Source: Methanofastidiosum sp.
GTDB taxonomy: Archaea > Methanobacteriota_B > Thermococci > Methanofastidiosales > Methanofastidiosaceae
Reading direction: 5' to 3'
Assembly (NCBI GenBank): GCA_013178285.1
Contig: JABLXD010000001.1
Coordinates: 124,001 to 188,000 of the forward strand
DNA length: 64,000 bases
Shown here one piece after another: positions 33,506 through 42,926 of this stretch (its first letter is position 1; each line of letters begins with the position of its first letter). Below the pieces are notes generated by a model. That model worked only from the letters and a program-made list of their open reading frames with translations. It had not been told where the DNA came from and did no database searches. A program made the translations under genes and the position numbers.

Positions 33506-34823
33506 GGATAAGGCCATTTTGGTAAAAGAAGCTTTCATCAAACTATCCAACGCTAATACGAATGATAAAAATGAAGCATTACTTCTTATGGCAAAATCGC
33601 TTGACAAGAACAGAAAAAAGATTTTAGAAGCCAATAGTTTTGATATTGCCGAAGCTAAAAAACTCTTTCAAAAAGGAGAATTGACAGAATCTCTTGTAAA
33701 AAGGCTTGAGGTGACTGATTCAAAAATAAATGATATGATTAGCGGTATTAAAGATGTGGCAAAGCTAGAAGATCCAGTTGGGAAAACTCTTAGCGGAATT
33801 GAACTCGATTCTGGGCTGGATCTCTACCAGATTGCCGTACCAATAGGCGTAATTGGGATGGTATTTGAATCAAGGCCTGATGTAGTACCACAAATAATAT
33901 CTCTTGCACTCAAAAGTGGGAATGGGGTTTTATTAAAGGGGGGCAAGGAATCAGTGAAAACAAATAGGGCAATTTATGAAGTTTTGATTGGCTCTATTAA
34001 AAATAAATCAATTCCAAAAAATGCATTCCAGCTGTTAGAAAAAAGGGAAGATGTAACTGAAATGTTAAAACTAGACAAATACATCGACCTCATAATCCCA
34101 AGAGGGTCAAATGATTTTGTAAGATTTGTACAGTCAAACACTAAAATTCCTGTCCTAGGCCATGCAGATGGAATATGTCACGCTTATGTCGATAAAAAAT
34201 ATAGTGAGGAGAAGGCTCTTGATGTATGTTTTGATGCAAAGGTGCAGTATCCTGCGGTATGTAATGCTATTGAAACATTGCTAGTGCACGAAAAATCAGC
34301 TAAGAAGTTTCTCCCAAAAATTGGAAAGATGTACAAAGAATCTAATGTAGAGATGAGATGCTGTGAGCAAAGCTATGAAATTCTAAAGGATTTAAAAGTG
34401 AAAAAGGCAAAGGAGAAGGACTGGGCAACTGAATATAACGATCTAATAATAGCAATAAAAATTGTGAAATCTTTAGAAGATGCAGTTTCCCATATTAATA
34501 AGTATGGCTCTCATCATACAGATACAATAATCACAGAGGACAAAAAGGCCAGTAAATATTTCTTGAACTTTGTGGATTCTTCTTCAGTGATGCTAAATGC
34601 TTCTACTAGATTTGCAGACGGATTTAGATATGGAAAAGGTGCAGAAATTGGGATAAGTACTGGAAAAATACATGCAAGAGGACCGACTGGTATGGAAGGA
34701 ATGCTAATATACAAATATGTTTTATTAGGAAATGGTCACAAAGTTTCAGATTATGTTGGGGAAAACGCAAAAGTATACACCCATAAGAAAATTGATAAAA
34801 AATTTAATGAATCTTTAAAATGA
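33492..34823 (+). CDS. proA: Glutamate-5-semialdehyde dehydrogenase
   Basis: 443 residues of the aldehyde dehydrogenase superfamily. It reduces gamma-glutamyl phosphate. Motifs: PIGVIGMVFESRPDVVPQII, SGNGVLLKGGKES, PRGSNDFVRF and the catalytic-cysteine region QYPAVCNAIETLLVH; HARGPTGMEGML near the C terminus. It overlaps proC by 14 bases; proB follows 16 bases later. Confidence 0.95.
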   Translation: MESVKDKAILVKEAFIKLSNANTNDKNEALLLMAKSLDKNRKKILEANSFDIAEAKKLFQKGELTESLVKRLEVTDSKINDMISGIKDVAKLEDPVGKTLSGIELDSGLDLYQIAVPIGVIGMVFESRPDVVPQIISLALKSGNGVLLKGGKESVKTNRAIYEVLIGSIKNKSIPKNAFQLLEKREDVTEMLKLDKYIDLIIPRGSNDFVRFVQSNTKIPVLGHADGICHAYVDKKYSEEKALDVCFDAKVQYPAVCNAIETLLVHEKSAKKFLPKIGKMYKESNVEMRCCEQSYEILKDLKVKKAKEKDWATEYNDLIIAIKIVKSLEDAVSHINKYGSHHTDTIITEDKKASKYFLNFVDSSSVMLNASTRFADGFRYGKGAEIGISTGKIHARGPTGMEGMLIYKYVLLGNGHKVSDYVGENAKVYTHKKIDKKFNESLK

Positions 34824-34839
34824 TTAAGAAGGCAATAAA

Positions 34840-35967
34840 ATGGCTAACAGGAAAGAGCTTTTCAGGAATGTAAAAAAAATAGTTGTAAAAATTGGAACAT
34901 CAAGCCTTACTACCAAAGAAGGAAAGTTTAACAAAGATTTTGCCAGAGAAGTTGCAAGACAAGTTTCAATATTAAAATCAGAAGGGGTAGATATAATCCT
35001 TGTTTCCTCAGGTGCTATTGGAACAGGCTGTGAAATATTAGAATTCAAAGAGCGCCCAAAATCAATACCGTTAAAGCAGGCAACTGCTGCTGTTGGCCAG
35101 GGCATTTTAATGCATGAGTGGAGCGAGGTCTTTAAAGAGTTTGGCCTTAAAGTTGCACAGATTCTTCTAACATATGATGCTTTTTCAGACAGAAAGACTT
35201 ACCTTAATCTTAGAAACAGTATGGCTGTTCTTTTAGAACTAGGGGTAGTACCTATAATAAACGAAAATGATCCGATATGCGTACATGAGATTGGTGAAAC
35301 TTTTGGGGACAATGATACCCTATCAGCTATGGTTTCAAGTAAGGTTGAAGCCGATTTATTAATACTAATGACCGATATAGACGGTCTTTATACTAAAAAT
35401 CCTAAAAAATCAAAAGATGCTAAGAAAATACCTATTATTGAAGAGATTACCCCAGAAATAGAAAGTTTTGGGGGAGGGGCTGGAGAAAAGGGTACAGGTG
35501 GAATGAAAACTAAATTAGAAGCTGCTAAGATTGCACAAAAATCAGGATGTTACATGATTATAGCTTCAAGTGAAGATAAAGACTTAATTTCTAGAGCTGT
35601 GTCAGGAGAAGATATTGGAACCTTATTTATCCCTACAAAAAAAATAGAGAAGAACAAAATAAGGTGGATTACTCTTGCAAAACCTAAAGGTAAGATTTTT
35701 GTAGATGAAGGTGCAAAAAATGCTCTTTTAGATCACAAAAGCCTGCTGCCAAGAGGAATAGTTAATGTTCAAGGAGAATTTGAAGCAGGTGACATCGTTT
35801 CAATTCAGACTGAAAAAGGTATTTTTGCCAAAGGGATAACAAACTATACTAAAAAGGAACTTGAAATGATAAAGGGTCGAAATACTGAGGAGATAGAGCC
35901 CATTTTAGGATATAAAAATTATAATGAGATAATAAAGAGTGAAAATATAGGGATTATAAAAAAATAA
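34840..35967 (+). CDS. proB: Glutamate 5-kinase with PUA domain
   Basis: 375 residues. The N-terminal amino-acid kinase domain shows VVKIGTSSLTTKEGK, LVSSGAIGTGCE, INENDPICVHEI and GTGGMKTKLEAAKIA; the C-terminal ~85 residues are a PUA domain (GKIFVDEGAKNALLDHKSLL, GDIVSIQTEKGIFAKGITNY). The kinase makes gamma-glutamyl phosphate. Feedback by proline is known for the family. Last gene of the proline operon; convergent with the secreted propeller. Confidence 0.95.
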   Translation: MANRKELFRNVKKIVVKIGTSSLTTKEGKFNKDFAREVARQVSILKSEGVDIILVSSGAIGTGCEILEFKERPKSIPLKQATAAVGQGILMHEWSEVFKEFGLKVAQILLTYDAFSDRKTYLNLRNSMAVLLELGVVPIINENDPICVHEIGETFGDNDTLSAMVSSKVEADLLILMTDIDGLYTKNPKKSKDAKKIPIIEEITPEIESFGGGAGEKGTGGMKTKLEAAKIAQKSGCYMIIASSEDKDLISRAVSGEDIGTLFIPTKKIEKNKIRWITLAKPKGKIFVDEGAKNALLDHKSLLPRGIVNVQGEFEAGDIVSIQTEKGIFAKGITNYTKKELEMIKGRNTEEIEPILGYKNYNEIIKSENIGIIKK

Positions 35968-37104
35968 TTACTTGTTCCTATATTTAATTGTCAAAAAATC
36001 CCATGTTTCTCCTTTAGATCCACCAGTAACAAGTATATTGTTTTCCGAATCTATTGCAATCCCATTTGCTTGTGATATTCTACCATTATCGTATATCTTT
36101 TCCCAGAGAAGTGTGCCTTTAGTGTCATATTTTAAAGTTATAAATCCATAATTTATTTCATTGATTTGTGTTATTCCAGTGACTAAAATATTATCGTTTT
36201 TATCAATTGTGATATCATAGGCTCTATCGTAATTGCTTTTTTCATATATTTTTTCCCATAGAATATTTCCTTCAGAATTTGATTTTACTGTATAGATTTT
36301 ATATTTATCTTTAGCCATCACAAATCCGGTTACAATAATATTGTCCTTGGAATCAATGCCTACAGAGAATGCTTCGGCATATGGCTCAGAGGTGCCCCAT
36401 TTGCCATGCCACAATTTGTTGCCATCTTTATCATACTTAAATGTGTAAAATGTATAATCGCCACGCCCTCTATGTTCTTTACCGTTACTAGAAAATCCTG
36501 TTACAATAATATTATCTTTTGAATCTACTGCAATCCCATAAGGAACGTCGTCTTCACCATTGGTCCACATGACTTTCCATAGCATGTTACCATCGTTATC
36601 ATATTTAATTGTGTAATAATTATATACTATCACTTTTGTCCTACCTGTAACAATAATGTTATTCTTTGAATCTACTGCAACGTCATATGCAATATCGTCG
36701 TTTCCTCTATTTGGAGAATCATTCCAAATCACCTCTCCATTTTTATCATATTTTATTATGAAATATTTCCCACTTGCAGTTCCTACGGTAATAATATTGT
36801 CCATCGAATCTACTGCAATGCCATATGATTCGTCCCTAATGCCAACATTGAATCTTTGTTCCCAAGCCACGTCTCCATTTTTATCATACTTGATTGTATA
36901 AAAATCTCGATCTCTTCTAATTATATCTCGGGATGTTCCTGTGACTATTACATTGTCCTTTGAATCTATTACAGTTGCATATGCCATTTCATCTAATCCG
37001 CCATCGTATCTTTGTTCCCAGATAATATCTCTAAATTGGCCAAAAACTGGAGCTAAGGTTATTATAAAAACAATAAATGTTGCAATAAAGTATCTTTTTC
37101 TCAT
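35968..37104 (-). CDS. Secreted repeat protein, SBBP-type beta-propeller
   Basis: About 378 residues: signal peptide (1-21, ending VFG) and seven or more repeats of about 45-50 residues with the pattern VDSKDNIIVTG...YTIKYDKDGN..W (for example AVDSMDNIITVGTAS, VDSKNNIIVTGRTK). This pattern is typical of SBBP propeller repeats. It lacks a C-terminal anchor. The longer frame reaches 37239, but the ATG at 37104 has GGTGG nine bases before it and gives a clear signal peptide. A relative of similar design lies at 60477-61583. Function unknown. Confidence 0.75.
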   Translation of the reverse strand: MRKRYFIATFIVFIITLAPVFGQFRDIIWEQRYDGGLDEMAYATVIDSKDNVIVTGTSRDIIRRDRDFYTIKYDKNGDVAWEQRFNVGIRDESYGIAVDSMDNIITVGTASGKYFIIKYDKNGEVIWNDSPNRGNDDIAYDVAVDSKNNIIVTGRTKVIVYNYYTIKYDNDGNMLWKVMWTNGEDDVPYGIAVDSKDNIIVTGFSSNGKEHRGRGDYTFYTFKYDKDGNKLWHGKWGTSEPYAEAFSVGIDSKDNIIVTGFVMAKDKYKIYTVKSNSEGNILWEKIYEKSNYDRAYDITIDKNDNILVTGITQINEINYGFITLKYDTKGTLLWEKIYDNGRISQANGIAIDSENNILVTGGSKGETWDFLTIKYRNK

Positions 37105-37225
37105 AGGACCACCAAGGTATAAAAACAACATAAAACGCATATATAAGATTTTTGCCGAATAGAGTATTACGCCGATATTAAGACATTTGAAAAGCCTTAT
37201 AAATCGAGTTCTTTTCCCATTTCCA

Positions 37226-39403
37226 ATGAATACTCTCATACTAACAGAAAAACCAAATGTAGCAGAAAAAATTGCAAACTTTCTTGGAAATGCAAAGAAA
37301 AACCAGTATGAGGGTGTAAAATACTATGAAGTTGAAGAAGGTGGCAATAAAGTATACGTTGTCTCTGCAGTTGGCCATCTTTACAAGTTACGACAGAGAA
37401 CTCCGATAAGAGACTATCCATTTTTTGATGTGGAGTGGGTTGAAACATTCAAGAACAGTAAGAAAAGTAAATATGTAGAACCCTATGTAAGGCTTATCGA
37501 AGAGATATCAAAGGAAATGGACACATTTGTAAATGCATGTGACTATGATATTGAGGGTTCAGTTATAGGCCATAACGCACTTGTCTATGGTGCAAAGACA
37601 GATATCTCAAAATCATTTAGGATGAAGTTCTCATCGTTAACAAAGGATGAGATTATATCCGCCTATGAGAATCTAAATCCTCCGGATTACCCAATGATAA
37701 ACGCTGGTCTTGCAAGACACATCCTTGACTGGTACTATGGTATAAACACTTCGAAGGCGATGACAGAGTCTTTGAAAAAAGTTTCTGGGAGGTATGTAAC
37801 ACTTTCAGCAGGACGAGTCCAGACGCCAACTTTGAAGTTTCTACTAGAAAGGGAAAAAGAAATTTATCAGTTCGTATCAGAGCCATACTGGATTTTATTT
37901 ATTGAATTCAAAAAAGATGGTATTTCAGTAAAAGCATCTTACCAAAAGGAATTCTTCGATGAAAATGAAGCTTTGTCAATTTTTAAAGACATTAAGAATA
38001 AACCTGCTTTAGTAAAGGAGATATCAAAGAAAGAAAAAAGGATTAATCCACCGCACCCATTTGACCTAGGTACCTTGCAAAAGGAAGCCTACAAGAACTT
38101 TAGCTATTTACCAAAAAGAACTCAAGACATTGCACAGTCGCTTTACGAGGCGGGGTTAATTTCCTACCCAAGAACATCATCCCAAAAATACCCCTCTAGT
38201 CTCAATTTACGAGGAATAATGGAGAAGTTAAAGAAAATAGAAGAATACTCCAGCCATTGTGAAGAGCTAATGAAGACAAATCTAATTCCAACTGAAGGTA
38301 AAAAAGATGACCCTGCACATCCTGCAATCCACCCAACAGGGGAATTGCCTAAAAAACTAAAAGACGATCAGTCAAATCTCTATGATCTTATAGTCAAGCG
38401 ATTCTTAGCTGTCTTTGGAAAGCCTTACGTTTACGAGTCGATTTCAGTTGAGATGGATGTAAACGGCCATTCATTTTTTGCAAGTGGAAGAGTTGGTATT
38501 GACCCCGGATTTTTGAAATACTACGGCGATTATTCTGGTGTTGAAGAGGTATTGCTTCCTGAGCTAACGCAAGGAGAGATGCTAGAAAAGATTTCCCCAA
38601 AGAAGGAAGAAAAGGCAACTAAGCCTCCTGCACGTTATAACCCTGCTTCAGCAGTATCTGAGATGGAAAAACTAGGGATTGGAACAAAAGCGACAAGGGC
38701 CAATATAGTTGATATTTTGTATGATAGGAACTATATTGATGGTCGGCAGATAATTGTTACTGACCTTGGTGAAGGTATAGTTGGAACTCTAGAAAAGTAC
38801 TGCCCAGATATCGTGTCAGTAGAACTAACAAAGCATTTCGAAGAGCAGATGGAAAAGATTCAGGATAACGAAATCACAAAAGAAGAGATACTTTCCGAGG
38901 CAAAGGAAAAACTTACCGATATCTTCACTAAGTTCAAAGAAAATGAAGAAGATGTTGGTAAAGAGCTCCTAGTTTACCTTGAAAGAGAGGAGAGAAGGAG
39001 GAACTATGTTGGAATCTGTCCGATTTGTGGTGAAGGAGAGCTTTTCATTAGAAGTGGAAGATTTGGCCCCTTCATAGCATGCCAGCGATACCCAGAGTGT
39101 AACGCAACATTTTCTCTTCCAAGTAACTGCCTTGTTACCCCAACAGAGGACAAATGTAAGATCTGTGGATTTCCTGTTGTTATAGCAACAAGAAAGAGAT
39201 CCAGACCTCAAACAGTCTGTATAAATCAAGAGTGCCCCTCAAAGAATAATTATTCTGCTCCTATGGAAGGAAAAAAATGCCCAAGGTGTGGGGAAAATCT
39301 TGTTATAAAGAAATCATTCTACGGCCCATTTATCGGATGTTCTAGTTACCCCAAGTGCAGGTACACAGAAAAGATTTTAGAAGAAAAGGTAGAAGAAAAA
39401 TAG
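37226..39403 (+). CDS. topA: DNA topoisomerase I (type IA)
   Basis: 725 residues. The Toprim domain starts at TLILTEKPNVAEKIANFL, with DYDIEGSVIG (acidic residues); the active-site tyrosine lies in GLISYPRTSSQ; the domain continues with LGIGTKATRANIVDIL and DLGEGI. Three C-terminal zinc-finger units follow, each with two pairs of cysteines (CPICGEGELF...ACQRYPEC, CKICGFP...CINQEC, CPRCGENLV...CSSYPKC). It relaxes negative supercoils. The longer frame to 37187 is ignored; the ATG at 37226 gives the standard N terminus. Confidence 0.96.
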   Translation: MNTLILTEKPNVAEKIANFLGNAKKNQYEGVKYYEVEEGGNKVYVVSAVGHLYKLRQRTPIRDYPFFDVEWVETFKNSKKSKYVEPYVRLIEEISKEMDTFVNACDYDIEGSVIGHNALVYGAKTDISKSFRMKFSSLTKDEIISAYENLNPPDYPMINAGLARHILDWYYGINTSKAMTESLKKVSGRYVTLSAGRVQTPTLKFLLEREKEIYQFVSEPYWILFIEFKKDGISVKASYQKEFFDENEALSIFKDIKNKPALVKEISKKEKRINPPHPFDLGTLQKEAYKNFSYLPKRTQDIAQSLYEAGLISYPRTSSQKYPSSLNLRGIMEKLKKIEEYSSHCEELMKTNLIPTEGKKDDPAHPAIHPTGELPKKLKDDQSNLYDLIVKRFLAVFGKPYVYESISVEMDVNGHSFFASGRVGIDPGFLKYYGDYSGVEEVLLPELTQGEMLEKISPKKEEKATKPPARYNPASAVSEMEKLGIGTKATRANIVDILYDRNYIDGRQIIVTDLGEGIVGTLEKYCPDIVSVELTKHFEEQMEKIQDNEITKEEILSEAKEKLTDIFTKFKENEEDVGKELLVYLEREERRRNYVGICPICGEGELFIRSGRFGPFIACQRYPECNATFSLPSNCLVTPTEDKCKICGFPVVIATRKRSRPQTVCINQECPSKNNYSAPMEGKKCPRCGENLVIKKSFYGPFIGCSSYPKCRYTEKILEEKVEEK

Positions 39404-39482
39404 AATTATTATTTTCTAATTTTATTTTGCTTTTGCAATACCTTTATAAATTTTTCAAAGTTCTTATTGACTGAGGGAGAAC

Positions 39483-40844
39483 ATGAAGATATTAAAAACT
39501 CCACATCACGATCTTGTTTTTGCTGAGTTTTCTGATCTTCCTGAGACGACGGGTACGGTCTACTTTAGAACTGATATTAATGGACCTCCTGGCCCTTCAG
39601 TTAGAATGGAGCAAGCAGTTGACACAATCTGTGAGCTAAGAAAACATCAGGAACCTGGATCAAACATTCTTGTAATAGCTCATGCCTCAAAGGCAGAGAA
39701 ATCAATTGAAGATAATTTTAGTGAACTAAAGGCAGAAGTTGAAAATAGTAAGGTGAAAACAGCTCTTCCCCTAAAAAATATATTCTTTGCAAGGGATATG
39801 GAAGAACTTAGAAAATTAAACGAGTCTAATAAGGACTCAATTGTATTCTTGGAAAACGTTAGAAAGATCTGCGGTGATGAGCTTGTGCCACCAACTGACT
39901 CTACTCAGACTGAATTTTGGCAGTACTTCACGAAGTATACAAAGATAAATGGGGCCCTTTCCTGCTGCCACAGGGATGCTCTTTCTCTCAGGCTTTTTGC
40001 TGATGGCTGTTACTGCAATAACAGTTTCTTAAGTGAACTTTATGATATAACTCAACTCTATACCGACACAAGCGAACTAAAAATGTGGGGAGTGGCAGGT
40101 GCAAAGTCAGAAAAACTTGATGCTATTAGACTTACAGAAGGAAGAGATGACCTTATGGTGGTCCTTGATGGTGGGCCTGTATTTGTTTTACTCTTGTGGG
40201 CACTTTCTCAAAAGGCACCTTCACTAAAGAGGACGCTCCCAACGTCAATTGGAAAAGAGAACACTGAATTAATAGAAAAGTTCTACAAGAAAAACTGGGA
40301 CAAGGTAAAAGAAAACGCACTTGAAATAGCAAAAAAGATCGACAACGGCTCCATCAGTATGATATTACCAATTGATGTCAATATCAAAAAATCTGATGGC
40401 ACGACAAAGACGGTAAATCTAAAGGATATTGGAGAAGGAAAGTTTGAATCTATAGGCCCAAACAGCATTACAATGATTGGGAACATGGCCGCAAAGAGGA
40501 TATTCCTCCAGAACGGATCCTGGGAGCAGAGAGAGAATCTTGATTGCTGCAAGGCAGAATCAACAACAAACAGCTTCTGCAAAGAAGTCCTAAACAAATC
40601 AAGCAAATTTTTCATAAATGGTGGCGACACAGTTTCAGATATAAGAACTCTTGAAAATGAGCTCAAACTTTCAAAGTACAGAGAGAAGGGAAAACTAAAG
40701 GAGCTTGCAGTTGGTGGATTTGTCGTACACTGGTGGAAGTACCTCTACCACGGAAAGTATGTTCCTCACGGTGTAAACTATGCAGAGATAGGAAGCTTTA
40801 GGACCCTCTACATGAAAAAGAAGGAGCAAAGGGGTTTTAACTGA
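39483..40844 (+). CDS. Divergent phosphoglycerate-kinase-like protein
   Basis: 453 residues. PGK landmarks can be followed but many are altered: R-T-D-I-N (29-33) stands where PGK has R-V-D-F-N; AHASKAEKS replaces SHLGRPKG (the Arg is lost); FLENVRKICGDE fits LLENVR; GALSCCHRDALS replaces DAF..AHR; GVAGAKSEKLDAI fits GGAKVSDKI; ILPIDVN fits ILPVD; FFINGGDTVSDI fits the final GGGDTV motif. The ATP-site glycine motifs remain while substrate-site arginines are replaced, so it could be a PGK with changed substrate or a regulatory paralogue. It is longer than typical PGK (about 400-415), with many cysteines. AGGGAGAAC lies just before the ATG. Whether a canonical pgk exists elsewhere in the genome is not known from here. 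Confidence 0.65.
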   Translation: MKILKTPHHDLVFAEFSDLPETTGTVYFRTDINGPPGPSVRMEQAVDTICELRKHQEPGSNILVIAHASKAEKSIEDNFSELKAEVENSKVKTALPLKNIFFARDMEELRKLNESNKDSIVFLENVRKICGDELVPPTDSTQTEFWQYFTKYTKINGALSCCHRDALSLRLFADGCYCNNSFLSELYDITQLYTDTSELKMWGVAGAKSEKLDAIRLTEGRDDLMVVLDGGPVFVLLLWALSQKAPSLKRTLPTSIGKENTELIEKFYKKNWDKVKENALEIAKKIDNGSISMILPIDVNIKKSDGTTKTVNLKDIGEGKFESIGPNSITMIGNMAAKRIFLQNGSWEQRENLDCCKAESTTNSFCKEVLNKSSKFFINGGDTVSDIRTLENELKLSKYREKGKLKELAVGGFVVHWWKYLYHGKYVPHGVNYAEIGSFRTLYMKKKEQRGFN

Positions 40845-40869
40845 AAATTATAGAAGAAGTGATAAAACT

Positions 40870-41724
40870 ATGAGTGGTAAAGAATTTGTTAGAAAACATT
40901 CGCTATTACTTTACTTTCTATTGACCTACATTATATCCTGGGGCGGAATAATATTGATTTTAGGCCCAGCGGGATTTCAAATATTCTCCGGAGAGAAAAT
41001 ATTAACCGAAGGGTTTTCAAAACAAGTACTATTCATATGGCTTGTAATGCTAGCTGGTCCCACTATCTCTTCTTTTCTTCTTACGTGGAGTTTAGATGGA
41101 AAGGAAGGGTTGAAAAGGCTGATAGCTTCAATAGGTAACGTTAAGGTTGGTATTAAGTGGTATGCTGCATCACTATTTTTAATACCTCTAGTTCTTCTGG
41201 CAATACTCTTTTTATTGTCATTTAATTCTCCAAGATTTTTACCGAACTTTTCTATAATTTTTGGAGTTGCAATCGGATTTATGAGTGGATTCTTTGAAGA
41301 GATAGGTTGGACTGGATTTGCACTGAAAAAACTACAATTGAAATATATACCTTTAGTTTCTGGTATTTCACTTGGTTTCATACATACAATCTGGCATTTG
41401 TTTGCAGACTACTTAGGTTCAATTAACTTCTATAATGAAACTTATTTTCTTCATTTTGGATTATGGATAGTGGGGCTCGTTGCATTAAGAATTCTAATAG
41501 TCTGGATCTACAATAGCACAAAAAGTTTGTTTTTAGCCCAACTCACACATGCAAGCTTTACTGGAAGCCAGATTATATTTGGCCCAGTTGTTTCAGGTAG
41601 TGAAACTATAACTTATTATTCAATCTTCGTATTTACGCTTTTAATAGTTTCAGGAGCTATAGTATTAAAAGAAAAAGGAATGTTCATGAACAAATTTGTA
41701 GATAAGACTTCCAAAGATTTATAA
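40870..41724 (+). CDS. CPBP-family intramembrane metalloprotease (Abi/CAAX-like)
   Basis: 284 residues with about eight hydrophobic helices. The active-site motifs of the family are present: EEIGWTGFALKKL (motif 1, glutamate pair) and FIHTIWH (motif 2, histidines), with further residues in the C-terminal helices (LAQLTHASFTGSQ, giving a third His). Such proteases process prenylated or other membrane substrates; the substrate is unknown. Located 25 bases after the PGK-like gene and 22 before the aconitase-X gene on the same strand. Confidence 0.85.
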   Translation: MSGKEFVRKHSLLLYFLLTYIISWGGIILILGPAGFQIFSGEKILTEGFSKQVLFIWLVMLAGPTISSFLLTWSLDGKEGLKRLIASIGNVKVGIKWYAASLFLIPLVLLAILFLLSFNSPRFLPNFSIIFGVAIGFMSGFFEEIGWTGFALKKLQLKYIPLVSGISLGFIHTIWHLFADYLGSINFYNETYFLHFGLWIVGLVALRILIVWIYNSTKSLFLAQLTHASFTGSQIIFGPVVSGSETITYYSIFVFTLLIVSGAIVLKEKGMFMNKFVDKTSKDL

Positions 41725-41746
41725 TATTATAAAAGAAGTATAATGT

Positions 41747-42925
41747 ATGTACCTTACTAAGGAAGAAGAGCGTATTCTGGAAGGTAAAGAAGGGTATGCC
41801 GCACAAAAATCTATGGAGATCCTAGCTTCTTTGGGAGATATTTATGGTGCTGATAAACTTATCCCTGTTTCATCATGCCAGATAGCTGGAGCTTCTTACA
41901 AGACTATAGGTGATGCTGGACTTTTCTTTGTATCAGAGTTTTCTAAGAGCTCTAAGGTAAAGGTAAAATCAACATTGAATCCAATAGGAATGGACTCAAC
42001 AGAATGGCAGCGAATGGGGATAAAAAAAGAGTTTGCAGAAAAGCAACTTGAGATCCTTGATGCTTATCTAAAGATGGGAATAGACTGTAGCTGTACATGT
42101 ACCCCTTATTTGATTGGAAATAGACCCGATTGCGGGGAGCATGTTGCATGGAGTGAATCCTCTGCGGTATCATTTGTAAACTCCGTCCTTGGTGCAAAAA
42201 GCAATAGGGAGGGGGGACCATCCTCTCTTGCTTCTAGTATAATAGGGAAGACCCCAAACTATGGGCTACATCTCGAAGAAAATAGAAAGGCGGGAGTAAT
42301 AATTGATGTTAAAGCCCAAATCAGATCATATTCTGATGTTGGTGCTCTGGGAAATTACGTTGGTTCAATTATTGGAAGTAAGATCCCTTACTTTAAGAAT
42401 TTAGAGCTGGACTCTGACAAGCTAAAGTCACTTGGCGCCACTATGGCGGCCTCTGGCTCAGTAGCCTTATACCATGTTGAAGGATTGACACCAGAGTATA
42501 ACAAAGCGATAGCTGATAATCTAGAAAAAATAGAAGTCGGCAAAGAAGAGATAGAGGAAAGTAAATGCAAATTAAACTCTTCTGACGATATGGAACTTAT
42601 ATGCATAGGTTGTCCTCACTGCTCTGTTGGAGAGGTAACAGAGGCCTTGGAGATTTTCAAAAAAGAGGGAAGAAAATTCAAAGGGGACATATGGATATGC
42701 ACTTCAAGGTATGTAAAAAATGAGCTTGAAAGAACTGGAGTTGCGCAAGAAATAGAAAAGTATGCTAAGCTTTTAGCAGATACATGCATGGTTGTAACAC
42801 CTATTGAAGAGATGTACCAAAAAACAGCGACTAATTCTGGAAAAGCGGCAATTTACCTTCCTTCTCTCTGTAAACAAAAGGTAAGATTTGGAGATTTAGG
42901 ATCCTTAATAAGGGACTTCAAATAA
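41747..42925 (+). CDS. Aconitase-X large subunit, probable phosphomevalonate dehydratase
   Basis: 392 residues of the DUF521/aconitase X family. The sequence starts MYLTKEEERILEGKEG and contains IPVSSCQIAGASYKTIGDAG (Cys likely cluster-related), CSCTCTPYLIGN and a C-terminal GCPHCSVGEVTEALEI. In archaea the large subunit (this) and a small subunit (DUF126) form phosphomevalonate dehydratase, which makes trans-anhydromevalonate 5-phosphate for isoprenoid synthesis. The downstream decarboxylase candidate is the UbiD at 14.3 kb. The small subunit is not in the window. An alternative is a hydroxyproline/other dehydratase, less likely in a methanogen-type archaeon. Confidence 0.8.
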   Translation: MYLTKEEERILEGKEGYAAQKSMEILASLGDIYGADKLIPVSSCQIAGASYKTIGDAGLFFVSEFSKSSKVKVKSTLNPIGMDSTEWQRMGIKKEFAEKQLEILDAYLKMGIDCSCTCTPYLIGNRPDCGEHVAWSESSAVSFVNSVLGAKSNREGGPSSLASSIIGKTPNYGLHLEENRKAGVIIDVKAQIRSYSDVGALGNYVGSIIGSKIPYFKNLELDSDKLKSLGATMAASGSVALYHVEGLTPEYNKAIADNLEKIEVGKEEIEESKCKLNSSDDMELICIGCPHCSVGEVTEALEIFKKEGRKFKGDIWICTSRYVKNELERTGVAQEIEKYAKLLADTCMVVTPIEEMYQKTATNSGKAAIYLPSLCKQKVRFGDLGSLIRDFK

Positions 42926-42926
42926 C

